Assembly (NCBI RefSeq): GCF_902833085.1
Contig: NZ_CADFEB010000008.1
Coordinates: 295,858 to 359,857 of the forward strand
DNA length: 64,000 nucleotides
Reading direction: 5' to 3'
From: Burkholderia ubonensis
Lineage (GTDB): Bacteria; Pseudomonadota; Gammaproteobacteria; Burkholderiales; Burkholderiaceae
How positions within the stretch are numbered: the stretch's first letter is position 1; each line of letters begins with the position of its first letter. This document shows, piece after piece, positions 1 to 8,329 of this stretch. The notes under the pieces are model-generated. The model was given only the letters and a program-made list of their open reading frames with translations, was not told where the DNA came from and did not search any database. Position numbers and translations under genes: made by a program.

Positions 1-1
1 C

Positions 2-1045
2 GTCGACGGCGCGTGGATGGACCCGGCGCGGCCGAACAGCGTGTATACGGGCAACAAGCGCTTCGAGCTCGACCTGTCGAAGCCGGCCGGCCAGGAATGG
101 AAGTACGCGGGCTTCCTGTCGAACCGCTTCAAGTATCCGGACGATCCGGTGTTCCACACCGACCAGTGGCCGGGCACGCCGATGGCGCGCCGTCTCGACG
201 GCCGCACGTTCCTGTACCTGACCGACATGTACGCGGATCACCTGAAGATCTACCGCTTCGATCCGAAGCGCGACGGCGAGGTCGCGCTTCCGTCGGGCCT
301 GATCGCGGGCCGCGCGCGGCCGGTCGACAAGGTGCCGAACAAGCCGCCGGGCGGCGACTGGATGTGGCGCGACGCGAACGGCAACGGCCGCCTCGACGCC
401 GACGAGTTCGACATCAACACGACGGGCAAGGCAAAGGCGGGCGGCTGGGGCTGGTGGGTCGACACGAAGGGCGACATCTGGCGCACGAGCGACGTGCGCG
501 GCATCCACCGGTTCCGCTACGGCGGTGTCGACCGCGCCGGCAACCCGGTCTACGCGTACGACAAGGTCACGACCTATCCGATGCCGCAGCCGTTCACGCA
601 GCTGCGCCGCGCGATCTACGAGCCGCAGACCGACACGCTGTACGTGACCGGCTACACGCCCGACGCGCCGCCGCAGCCCGGCATCAACAAGGAAGTCGGC
701 CGCGTGCTGATCCGCTTCGACAAGTGGTCGACCTCGCCTGTCGCGCGCTACACGGTCGCGCTGCCGTGGCAGCCGGACGCGAAGCCGATCCTGACGCTGG
801 CCAGCATCACGGTCGAGGGCCGCTACATCTTCGCGGTGGAGCCGGTCGGCAAGATCCACGTGTACGACAAGGAATCCGGCAAGGAAATCGGCGTGATGAA
901 TCCGGGGCCGGAGGTAGGCAAGGCATCCGGCTGGGTCGATGTGCCGTTCGGCATCAGCGCATCGAAGCGCGAGAACGGCGAGTACCTCGTGTTCGTCGAG
1001 GAAGACGCGCGCGGCAAGGTGCTGATGTATCGCTGGAAACCGTGA
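2..1045 (+). CDS. bceP: Partial secreted/cell-surface protein of the cepacian cluster, probable BceP
   Basis: The reading frame is open from the window edge, so the N-terminus is missing; 347 residues are visible. No enzyme signature is recognised. The chain is rich in W, Y, G and D, with repeated beta-strand-like units (for example YLTDMYADHLKIYRFDP) that suggest a beta-propeller-like fold. Bases 371-406 encode an EF-hand/dockerin-like calcium loop (DANGNGRLDADE). It ends 11 bp before the flippase gene and is surely co-transcribed with it. The name rests on gene order: in the second cepacian cluster bceP precedes flippase bceQ and glycosyltransferase bceR. Its biochemical role is unknown; binding or processing of polysaccharide is only an inference. 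Confidence 0.62.
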   Translation, partial: VDGAWMDPARPNSVYTGNKRFELDLSKPAGQEWKYAGFLSNRFKYPDDPVFHTDQWPGTPMARRLDGRTFLYLTDMYADHLKIYRFDPKRDGEVALPSGLIAGRARPVDKVPNKPPGGDWMWRDANGNGRLDADEFDINTTGKAKAGGWGWWVDTKGDIWRTSDVRGIHRFRYGGVDRAGNPVYAYDKVTTYPMPQPFTQLRRAIYEPQTDTLYVTGYTPDAPPQPGINKEVGRVLIRFDKWSTSPVARYTVALPWQPDAKPILTLASITVEGRYIFAVEPVGKIHVYDKESGKEIGVMNPGPEVGKASGWVDVPFGISASKRENGEYLVFVEEDARGKVLMYRWKP

Positions 1046-1056
1046 CGGGCGGGAGC

Positions 1057-2523
1057 ATGGACAAAGGCATTCTCAAGAACGTTTCGATCAATTTCATCGG
1101 GCTGATCCTGCCGACCTTCGTGTCGCTGGTGACGGTGCCCGCGTACATCCACGCGCTCGGCGTCGAGCGCTACGGCGTCGTCAGCCTCGTGTGGACGCTG
1201 ATCGGCTATTTCGGGATTCTCGATCTCGGGATGAGCATGGCCGCGCAGAACCACATCTCGAAGGCGCTCGCGAGCGGCGACGACGCCGAAAGCGCGCGCG
1301 TGTTCTGGAGCGCGTTCTGGCTGAATCTCGGCACCGGCATCGTGGGCGGGCTGCTGATCTACTTCGGCGCGTTCGTCTACACCGCGTATTTCACGAAGGT
1401 GACGGCCGCGATGCAGCACGAGGTGTATCTCGCGCTGCCGTGGCTCGCGCTCGCGATTCCGCTCGCGAACGTGTCGTGGGTGTTCGCCGGCGCGATCAAC
1501 GGCGCCGAGCGCTTCGGCGTGTTCAACACGAACCAGACGATCGGCACGTTCCTGTTCCAGCTGCTGCCGCTCGGCGCCGCGTGGTGGATCGCGCCGAACC
1601 TGCAGACGGTGCTCGCCGCGGCGGTCGTCGCACGCCTGATCGCGGCGGTGATGCTCGGCCACGCGAGCATCAAGGTGCTCGGCATCCGCCGCATCGACCC
1701 GCCGCAATGGGGCACCGCGAAAGGGCTGTTCAACTTCGGCGGCTGGATGCTGATCGCGAGCACGACCAGCATGATCGCCGACACGCTCGACCGCGTGATG
1801 CTCGGCGCGGGCATGGGCGCGAAGTTCGTCACCTATTACACGGTGCCGCAGAACCTCGTCACGCGCCTGAACATGCTGCCGAACGCGCTCGTGCGCACGC
1901 TGTTCCCGCGGTTGTCGGCGGTCGGCCGCGATCACGCGGATGCGCTCGCGCGCCAGTCGCTCGAATTCCTGAACGGCGTGTTCACGCCGGTCGCGGTCGT
2001 CGCGATCTTCGCGCTCGGGCCGTTCCTGGCGCTGTGGGTCGGCGCAGATCTCGCCGCGCAGTCGGCGCCGGTCGGGCGCGTGCTGGTGATCAGCGTGTGG
2101 CTCGTCGGGCAGGCGAGCGTCACGCGCATCCTGATCCAGTCGCAAGTCAATCCGTCCCGCGCGGCGTTCGCCGGGCTCGTCCAGATGCCGTTCTTCGTCG
2201 GCGGGCTGTGGCTGGGCATTCACTATTTCGGGCTGATCGGCGCGGCGGTCGTCGTTGCCGCGCGCGCGCTCGTCGATTACGGCGTGCTGCTTTACCTGTC
2301 GGCGATCCGGATGCGGGCGATCGTGCTCGACATGATCGCGCACCTCGCGTTCCTGCTCGCGAGCCTCTACCTCGCGCACGCGTGGCCGGGGCTCGTCGAA
2401 TCGATCGTCATCTGCGCGGTCGTGCTGGTGCTGAACGTCGCGTGGTCGCTCACGATGACGCCCGGCTTACGTGCGATGGCCCGCGGCCTGATCGTCCGTC
2501 TCAATGCGAGGAAAACAGTATGA
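1057..2523 (+). CDS. bceQ: Polysaccharide flippase (Wzx-type), probable BceQ
   Basis: A 488-residue polytopic membrane protein of the MATE/Wzx polysaccharide-transport superfamily, with about 12-14 hydrophobic helices starting at residue 10 (NFIGLILPTFVSLVTVPAY). Such proteins flip undecaprenyl-diphosphate-linked repeat units across the inner membrane for Wzy-dependent polymerisation. The ATG at 1057 is chosen because GGGAG lies just upstream and the first helix follows directly; a longer reading frame upstream is only the overlap with bceP in another phase. Its stop overlaps the ATG of the next glycosyltransferase gene (ATGA), showing translational coupling. Within this cluster it is expected to export the cepacian repeat unit. 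Confidence 0.85.
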   Translation: MDKGILKNVSINFIGLILPTFVSLVTVPAYIHALGVERYGVVSLVWTLIGYFGILDLGMSMAAQNHISKALASGDDAESARVFWSAFWLNLGTGIVGGLLIYFGAFVYTAYFTKVTAAMQHEVYLALPWLALAIPLANVSWVFAGAINGAERFGVFNTNQTIGTFLFQLLPLGAAWWIAPNLQTVLAAAVVARLIAAVMLGHASIKVLGIRRIDPPQWGTAKGLFNFGGWMLIASTTSMIADTLDRVMLGAGMGAKFVTYYTVPQNLVTRLNMLPNALVRTLFPRLSAVGRDHADALARQSLEFLNGVFTPVAVVAIFALGPFLALWVGADLAAQSAPVGRVLVISVWLVGQASVTRILIQSQVNPSRAAFAGLVQMPFFVGGLWLGIHYFGLIGAAVVVAARALVDYGVLLYLSAIRMRAIVLDMIAHLAFLLASLYLAHAWPGLVESIVICAVVLVLNVAWSLTMTPGLRAMARGLIVRLNARKTV

Positions 2524-4988
2524 ATCGCGATCTGGCGGAACACGCCATCCTGAACGCGGCCACGGCCGAAGCGTTGGTGACAGCCGAAGCGTCGGTGACG
2601 GCCGACGCCGTCGCGCCGCGCCAGGCCGCGCCCTACGAAACCGCGAGCGCGCGCCAACCGGCCCGGCCGCTGCGCGTCGCGATCGTCCACGACTGGCTCG
2701 TCACGTACGCGGGCGCGGAACGCGTGCTCGAACAGATCATCGCGTGCTTTCCCGACGCGGACCTGTTCAGCCTCGTCGATTTTCTCGACGACCGCGCGTT
2801 CGTGCGCGGCAAGCCGGTCACGACGTCGTTCATCCAGAAGCTGCCGTTCGCGCGCACCAAGTACCGCAGCTACCTGCCGCTGATGCCGCTCGCGATCGAG
2901 CAGCTCGACGTGTCGGGCTACGACCTCGTGATCTCGAGCAGCCATGCGGTCGCGAAGGGCGTGCTGACCGGGCCCGACCAGGTGCACATCAGCTACGTGC
3001 ATTCGCCGATCCGCTACGCGTGGGACCTGCAGCACCAGTACCTGGAACAGTCGAACCTCATGCACGGGCCGAAATCGCTGCTCGCGCGGATGATCCTGCA
3101 TTACATCCGCAACTGGGACACGCGCACCGCGAACGCGGTCGACGGCTTCGTCGCCAATTCCGCGTTCATCGCGCGTCGCATCAGGAAGGTGTACCAGCGC
3201 GACGCGGCGGTGATCTTCCCGCCGGTCGACGTCGACGCGTTCTCGCTGAACGCGGCCAAGGAGGATTTCTACCTGACCGCGTCGCGGATGGTGCCGTACA
3301 AGAAGATCGATTTGATCGTCGACGCGTTCGCGAAGATGCCGGACCGCAAGCTGGTCGTGATCGGCGATGGGCCGGAGATGCAGAAGGTCCGCGCGAAGGC
3401 CGGGCCGAACGTCGAGATCATGGGCTACCAGCCGTTCGCAGTGCTGCACGACCGGATGCGCCGCGCGAAGGCGTTCGTGTTCGCGGCCGAGGAGGATTTC
3501 GGCATCTCGGTGGTCGAGGCGCAGGCGTGCGGTACGCCCGTGATCGCGTACGGCAAGGGCGGCGCGCTCGAAACCGTGCTCGACCCGCAGTCGGGCGCAC
3601 GGCCGACGGGCCTCTTCTTCGACGAGCAGACCGCGCGCGCGATCGTGTCGGCGGTCGACGATTTCGAACGCGCGCCGCAGCGCTTCACGCCGCAGGCGTG
3701 CCGCGCGAACGCGGAGCGGTTTTCCGCCGACACGTTCCGGCGGCGCTTTCTCGACTATGTCGAGGCCGCGCTGCCCGGCGCGACCGCGCAACAGGGCACG
3801 GGCGCCTCGCCGCCGCCTGTCGCGCGCGGCCCGGCGACGCTGGTGCTCGACCAGAGCGGCGTGCTGGGCGGCGCCGAGCTGTCGCTGCTCGAGATCATGA
3901 AGCACATGCGCGCGAACGCCGACGTGCTGCTGTTCGCCGACGGGCCGTTTCGCGCGGCGCTCGACGAGATCGGCGCGCGCGTCGACGTCGTCGAGCAGGG
4001 CGCGCTCGCGGGCGTGCGCAAGCAGGGCGGCGTGTCGGCCGGCGCGGTGAAGCAGCTGCTGCGGCTCGTGCGCGACGTCGCGCGCCGCGCGCGCCGCGCC
4101 GAGGTGATCTACGCGAACACACAGCGCGCGATGGTGGTCGCCGCGCTGGCCGGGCGGCTCGCGCGCAAGCCGGTGGTCTGGCATCTGCGCGACATCGTCA
4201 GCGACGATCATTTCGGCCGCAAGCAGCTGCTCGCGATCAAGGTTTGCGCGCGGCTCGGCGTGACGCGGGTGATCGCGAACTCCGACGCGTCCGCGCAGGC
4301 GTTCCGCGCGCTGACCGGCTTCACGCCGCAGCACGTCGACGTCGTGTTCAACGGCATTTCCGCCGAGCCGTTCGACGCGCTGGCCGGCGTCAGCCAGGCC
4401 GCGCTGCGCGCGCGCTTCGGGCTGCCCGAGCACGCGTGGCTGGTCGGCTCGTTCAGCCGGCTCGCGCGCTGGAAAGGCCAGCACCTGCTGCTGGAGGCCG
4501 CCGCCGGCCATCCGGACATGCACGTCGTGCTGGTCGGCGCGCCGCTGTTCGGCGAGGACGACTACGCGGTGCAGCTGCACGAAACCGTCGCACGGCATGG
4601 AATGGACGACCGCGTGCATTTCCTCGGCTTCCAGCGCGACGTGGCCGCGTGCATGAAGGCGGTCGACGTCGTCGCGCACACGTCGATCACGCCGGAGCCG
4701 TTCGGGCGCGTGATCGTCGAAGGGATGCTCGCGAAGCGGCCGGTCGTCGCGGCGCGCGCGGGCGGCGTCGTCGAGATCATCGAGCACGACGACAACGGCC
4801 TGCTGTGCGAGCCGGGCGACGTGCATGCGCTGGGCGTCGCGCTAGCCGCGCTGCAGTCGGATCGCGCGCTGCGCGAGCGCCTCGTCGCGAGCGGCTACGT
4901 GACGGCGCTGCGCCGCTTCGGCACGACGACCTACGTGGAACGCGTCGAGAAGATCCTCGCGGATACCGCGCGGGCGGCGAAGAAATAG
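2520..4988 (+). CDS. bceR: Fused double GT4-family glycosyltransferase, probable BceR
   Basis: An 822-residue protein made of two tandem GT-B, GT4-type glycosyltransferase modules. The first spans roughly residues 50-420 and carries the E-x7-E donor-site motif EEDFGISVVE (E325/E333). The second spans roughly 440-815 and carries EPFGRVIVE (E726/E734). A Pro/Ala linker around residue 425 joins them, and the first 48 residues are a low-complexity Ala/Thr/Glu tail. Both modules lack membrane helices, so the enzyme is probably cytoplasmic or peripheral, adding two sugars to the lipid-linked cepacian repeat. The ATG overlaps the bceQ stop by four bases. The fusion of two transferases is characteristic of BceR in cepacian producers. 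Confidence 0.85.
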   Translation: MNRDLAEHAILNAATAEALVTAEASVTADAVAPRQAAPYETASARQPARPLRVAIVHDWLVTYAGAERVLEQIIACFPDADLFSLVDFLDDRAFVRGKPVTTSFIQKLPFARTKYRSYLPLMPLAIEQLDVSGYDLVISSSHAVAKGVLTGPDQVHISYVHSPIRYAWDLQHQYLEQSNLMHGPKSLLARMILHYIRNWDTRTANAVDGFVANSAFIARRIRKVYQRDAAVIFPPVDVDAFSLNAAKEDFYLTASRMVPYKKIDLIVDAFAKMPDRKLVVIGDGPEMQKVRAKAGPNVEIMGYQPFAVLHDRMRRAKAFVFAAEEDFGISVVEAQACGTPVIAYGKGGALETVLDPQSGARPTGLFFDEQTARAIVSAVDDFERAPQRFTPQACRANAERFSADTFRRRFLDYVEAALPGATAQQGTGASPPPVARGPATLVLDQSGVLGGAELSLLEIMKHMRANADVLLFADGPFRAALDEIGARVDVVEQGALAGVRKQGGVSAGAVKQLLRLVRDVARRARRAEVIYANTQRAMVVAALAGRLARKPVVWHLRDIVSDDHFGRKQLLAIKVCARLGVTRVIANSDASAQAFRALTGFTPQHVDVVFNGISAEPFDALAGVSQAALRARFGLPEHAWLVGSFSRLARWKGQHLLLEAAAGHPDMHVVLVGAPLFGEDDYAVQLHETVARHGMDDRVHFLGFQRDVAACMKAVDVVAHTSITPEPFGRVIVEGMLAKRPVVAARAGGVVEIIEHDDNGLLCEPGDVHALGVALAALQSDRALRERLVASGYVTALRRFGTTTYVERVEKILADTARAAKK

Positions 4989-5062
4989 CGGGAAGCGCGT
5001 CGCGTGCGGGGCCGGCGTTCGGCCCCGGCGGCGAGCGGCGGGATGAATGGGCGGGACGAATC

Positions 5063-5095
5063 GGCCCCCGCGCGGCGATGCGCTGCACGGGGGCC
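5063..5095 (+). terminator. Hairpin after bceR, terminator-like
   Basis: GGCCCCCG (5063-5070) pairs with CGGGGGCC (5088-5095), followed by TTGTT. The T-run is weak, so termination efficiency is uncertain. It is nearly the same sequence as the hairpin at 5167-5201. Confidence 0.45.
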
Positions 5096-5166
5096 TTGTT
5101 CGTGTGAGGGCGTGCCGAAGGGCGCCGCCGCGGCGATCCGCTCCGGACGCGACAGTGGCCATGCAA

Positions 5167-5201
5167 AAGCCCCCGCGCAGCGATGTGCAGCGCGGGGGCT
5201 T
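5167..5201 (-). terminator. Rho-independent terminator after bceS
   Basis: An 11-bp perfect stem (5167-5177 with 5191-5201) is followed, on the minus strand, by TTTT. It ends the leftward bceS transcript 27 bp after the stop codon. Confidence 0.6.
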
Positions 5202-5227
5202 GCTTGCAACCGGCAATGGTCAGCCGA

Positions 5228-6400
5228 TCAGACGGCCCGTTCGGGCGCCGGCGCGACGACCCGCGCGCCGCGTGACGGCTTGAGGCTCGCCGACCACGTC
5301 ATCGCGGGCCGTTCGAACAGCCGGTAGAACAGGTAGGCGACCGGAATCGCGAGCGCCATGAACGCGAACGACGGCCAGATCGACTGCTGCAGCTCGGAGC
5401 GGTAGAGCACCGAACCGAGGCAGACGAACAGCGGCAGATGGATCAGGTACAGCGAATAGCTGAAGTCGCCGAACCAGCCGAGCACGGCGAGCGGCGGCGT
5501 GGTGCGCGGCGGCCGGGCGAGCGCGCGGTACAGGAAGCACGCGAAGCCGGCCGCCCACAGCTGGAACGCGCCGTACTGACCATAGCGGAACGCTGCGCAG
5601 CCGGCGGCGAGCAGCACCGCGGCCGCGGCGTACCACGCGCGCGACGGCGCGGCGGCCGCATTCTTCTGCTGCGCGCGCACGTCCGCGATCCACGCGCCGA
5701 TCGTCCACGACAGCCAGTACGACGTGAAGAACTGCAGGTCGTGCCGTTCGAGCAGCCAGGCCGACGCGACGTTGACGAGCGCGATGCCGGCCACGACGGC
5801 CGGCATCCCGATGCGCCGCCGGATCGCGAACAGCAGCGGATAGATCGCGTAGAACTGCACTTCGAGCGACAGCGTCCACAGCGCGCCGTTCGAGCCGTAC
5901 GTGTAGCCGGCGACGCCCTGCAGCGAGAACAGGTTCACGAGGAACGCGCTCAGGCCGACGTCGCGGATCTTGTGGCTGACGGGCTCGATCTGCAGGCTGA
6001 TCGCGTCGAGCGCGAGCGTGAACAGCAGCGCGGCGAGCAGCACCGGATAGATGCGCGCGAAGCGGCGCGCCCAGAAATTCGGTGCGTTCAGCCGGTAGGC
6101 GGGATCGGCGGCGAGCTTGAGCGCCGCGTTGCGGTGGATGCAGTAGCCGCTGATAACGAAGAAGATCGGCACGCCGGCCGAGCCCCACGCGAACGGAAAC
6201 GTCAGGTAGCCGACGATCACGCCCGGGTCGAGCGCATGGCCGTAAGCGCGATGGAAGCTCTGCATCCCGACCCAGACGACTTGCCGGCAGTGGAAATAGG
6301 CGACTAGCAGCGCCGCGAAGCCGCGCATCGCGTCGATCACGTGCTCCTTGTGATCGGCGGCGGGCGGCGCATTCAAAGTCGATCCGCTGAATGCTTGCAT
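5228..6400 (-). CDS. bceS: Membrane O-acyltransferase (acyltransferase family 3), probable BceS
   Basis: A 390-residue integral membrane protein of the OafA/NodX acyltransferase-3 family, with about ten hydrophobic helices. The family's N-terminal signature is present: a short cytoplasmic lead (IDAMRGFAALLVAYFH) with the conserved R and H in helix 1, then VPIFFVISGYCI. Members acetylate or acylate exopolysaccharide sugars, and cepacian is known to be acetylated. The ATG at 6400 has AAGGAACC upstream; a longer frame adds a charged, unlikely extension. It is transcribed toward bceR (convergent), with its own terminator. The name is from synteny: bceO, bceS and bceU are the acyltransferases of this cluster. 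Confidence 0.78.
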   Translation of the reverse strand: MQAFSGSTLNAPPAADHKEHVIDAMRGFAALLVAYFHCRQVVWVGMQSFHRAYGHALDPGVIVGYLTFPFAWGSAGVPIFFVISGYCIHRNAALKLAADPAYRLNAPNFWARRFARIYPVLLAALLFTLALDAISLQIEPVSHKIRDVGLSAFLVNLFSLQGVAGYTYGSNGALWTLSLEVQFYAIYPLLFAIRRRIGMPAVVAGIALVNVASAWLLERHDLQFFTSYWLSWTIGAWIADVRAQQKNAAAAPSRAWYAAAAVLLAAGCAAFRYGQYGAFQLWAAGFACFLYRALARPPRTTPPLAVLGWFGDFSYSLYLIHLPLFVCLGSVLYRSELQQSIWPSFAFMALAIPVAYLFYRLFERPAMTWSASLKPSRGARVVAPAPERAV

Positions 6401-6616
6401 GCGATTCGGTTCCTTGCGACGGATGAAGGGGAAGTTTCGCACCATCGTAATCCGCAAGAATTCGCGCAATGAATAAAAAAATCTCGTCGTGGAATAATCG
6501 CATTCCGGATTGCGGTTTTATGCAGGGACGATATCGGTTTCAGTGCGCGACCAATTATTTGTCGATTTTTTTCTGATAGCTTGAAGCTCCAGTTGATACA
6601 CGCAAGGAGCGGCAAG

Positions 6617-6760
6617 ATGGACATGCATTGGATCGCGAGCGCGGCGGTATTGGTGGTCATGGCCGTGGTGTCGGCATACCGCGAAGCGCTGAAGAACGAG
6701 CCGATTCGGCCGCGCTTCGAGTGGGGCGGCGCGCCCTATGTCGAGGAATTCGAATCGTAA
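6617..6760 (+). CDS. 47-residue single-span membrane peptide between bceS and bceT
   Basis: An unrecognised small gene. The translation begins MDMHWIASAAVLVVMAVVSA, one hydrophobic span at residues 4-20, followed by a basic/acidic soluble tail (YREALKNEPIRPRFEWGG, ending EEFES). A strong AAGGAG sits eight bases before the ATG and codon use is GC3-rich, unlike the AT-rich flanks, so it looks genuinely coding. It is divergent from bceS and upstream of bceT on the same strand, 240 bp away. A role in regulating an exopolysaccharide membrane enzyme is only speculation; no family is recognised. Confidence 0.6.
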   Translation: MDMHWIASAAVLVVMAVVSAYREALKNEPIRPRFEWGGAPYVEEFES

Positions 6761-7000
6761 AAATTTGTATCCGGAAAATCGGTAATTTGTCGCTGGTCGA
6801 TACGGCTGACCGGCAATATCGACCGGTTGGGCGACGATTATCCATTAATCGAACCGGCAGTGCAATTAAGCGTTGCCGTAAATAGCGGCGGCGGGCTGAT
6901 TTCAATGTGCCGTTGAATCGTGCCGCGCCATCCGGACATTCATTGTGCCGTGTCGTGAAACGATGCGACGCGGCGCGCTCAAAGCAATCAGGATGCAATC

Positions 7001-7888
7001 ATGTTGAAAGTTACCAAGGCCGTGTTCCCCGTTGCCGGTCTCGGCACACGGTTCCTGCCGGCGACCAAGGCGAGTCCGAAGGAGATGCTGCCCGTCGTCG
7101 ACAAGCCGTTGATCCAGTATGCGGTCGAGGAAGCGATCAATGCCGGCATCACGGAAATGATCTTCGTCACCGGCCGCAGCAAGCGCGCGATCGAGGATCA
7201 CTTCGACAAGTCATACGAAATCGAGGCGGAGCTCGAGGCGCGCGGCAAGGAGAAGCTGCTCGACCTGGTTCGCAGCATCAAGCCGAGCCACGTCGACTGC
7301 TTCTACGTGCGCCAGCCGGAGGCGCTCGGCCTCGGCCACGCGGTGCTGTGCGCGGAGAAGCTGGTGCACGGCGAGCCGTTCGCGGTGATTCTCGCCGACG
7401 ACCTGCTGCACGGCGAGCAGCCGGTGCTCAAGCAGCTCGTCGACGTGTTCAACCACTATCACAGCTCGGTGATCGGCGTCGAAACCATCGCGCGCGAGGA
7501 CAGCCGCTCGTACGGCGTCATCGAGGGCCGCGAGTGGGAGGAGGACATCATCAAGCTGTCGGGCATCATCGAGAAGCCGTCGCCCGAGGATGCGCCGTCG
7601 AATCTCGGCGTGGTCGGCCGCTACGTGTTCATGCCGACGCTGTTCGATCACCTGCGCAAGATCAAGCCCGGTGCGGGCGGCGAGCTGCAGCTGACCGATG
7701 CGGTGCAGTCGCTGCTCGCGCACGAGCAGGTGCTCGCGTATCGCTACTACGGCACGCGTTTCGATTGCGGCAGCAAGATCGGCTACCTCAAGGCGACCGT
7801 CGAGCTGGCGCTCCAGCATCCGGAAGTGAGCCGCGAGTTCGAGGCGTACCTGCGGACCTGTTTGCCCGCGCTGGCTGCCGTCGCTTAG
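7001..7888 (+). CDS. bceT: UTP-glucose-1-phosphate uridylyltransferase, probable BceT
   Basis: A 295-residue GalU-type nucleotidyltransferase making UDP-glucose from UTP and glucose-1-phosphate. The nucleotide-binding signature lies at residues 5-27: VFPVAGLGTRFLPATKASPK, then EMLPVVDKPLIQY. Later family blocks are also present (ADDLL, FDCGSKIGYLKA). Length matches bacterial GalU (about 290-300). UDP-glucose is a precursor for glucose, glucuronate and galactose residues in cepacian. GalU is also a housekeeping activity, so a second copy elsewhere in the genome is likely; placement among acyltransferases and glycosyltransferases supports the bceT assignment. It is followed by a strong terminator. 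Confidence 0.93.
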   Translation: MLKVTKAVFPVAGLGTRFLPATKASPKEMLPVVDKPLIQYAVEEAINAGITEMIFVTGRSKRAIEDHFDKSYEIEAELEARGKEKLLDLVRSIKPSHVDCFYVRQPEALGLGHAVLCAEKLVHGEPFAVILADDLLHGEQPVLKQLVDVFNHYHSSVIGVETIAREDSRSYGVIEGREWEEDIIKLSGIIEKPSPEDAPSNLGVVGRYVFMPTLFDHLRKIKPGAGGELQLTDAVQSLLAHEQVLAYRYYGTRFDCGSKIGYLKATVELALQHPEVSREFEAYLRTCLPALAAVA

Positions 7889-7929
7889 CAGCCCTGCGCG
7901 TCACGTTTCAGGTGGTGGTTGTTCCGTTG

Positions 7930-7962
7930 GCCCCGGCTCGCCCTGCGCGCCGGGGCGTTTTT
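7930..7962 (+). terminator. Rho-independent terminator after bceT
   Basis: GCCCCGG (7930-7936) pairs with CCGGGGC (7950-7956), followed by GTTTTT. It lies 41 bp past the bceT stop. Confidence 0.8.
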
Positions 7963-7997
7963 CATGGGCGCGGGCCAGCCGCAATCCGCCAGGGCGT

Positions 7998-8273
7998 GTT
8001 CGCGCTAACGACGGGCTTGCGCTGGCCGCCAGAAGGGCGGATCGCCGCGTCATGCTCCTTGCGAATACGTTCAGTATCCGTTGCGTCCCATTCCTTGCGC
8101 TTGGCCCTTCTGGCGGCCAGCCCCGCGAAAGAATTTCTCGAAATCAGGGGAACGTGCCTTGCCGGCCGCATTGCGGCGTCGCGCGTCGCATGTTTGGCTC
8201 GGCCAAACGGCGCTCCTTGCTTCTTGCACTGCAGCCGGCATGGCACGTTCGCAAGCCCGTCATTAGCGCGAAC
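7998..8273. repeat. Nested inverted-repeat element between bceT and bceU
   Basis: This gene-free stretch holds four nested or side-by-side inverted repeats. The outer arms 7998-8021 and 8250-8273 match at 23 of 24 positions. Inside are a perfect 17-bp pair (8022-8038 with 8104-8120), a 15-of-17 pair (about 8151-8167 with 8234-8250), and a small hairpin GTTTGGC/GCCAAAC (8192-8208). No convincing reading frame fills it. It resembles a dispersed intergenic palindromic repeat, but copies elsewhere cannot be tested here. Confidence 0.7.
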
Positions 8274-8329
8274 AGACCCGCATGCATCACCGGCTCGTTG
8301 CAAGCCGGCCGGCGGGTGGGGTGCTGCCG

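Noticed and set aside
13..2523. An 836-residue frame covering bceP and bceQ
   Set aside because: Only the part from 1057 is the flippase; the earlier part is an off-phase Arg-rich reading of bceP.
7998..8273. Frames across the palindromic element as genes
   Set aside because: Low-complexity translations, no Shine-Dalgarno and no family match; inverted repeats explain the sequence better.
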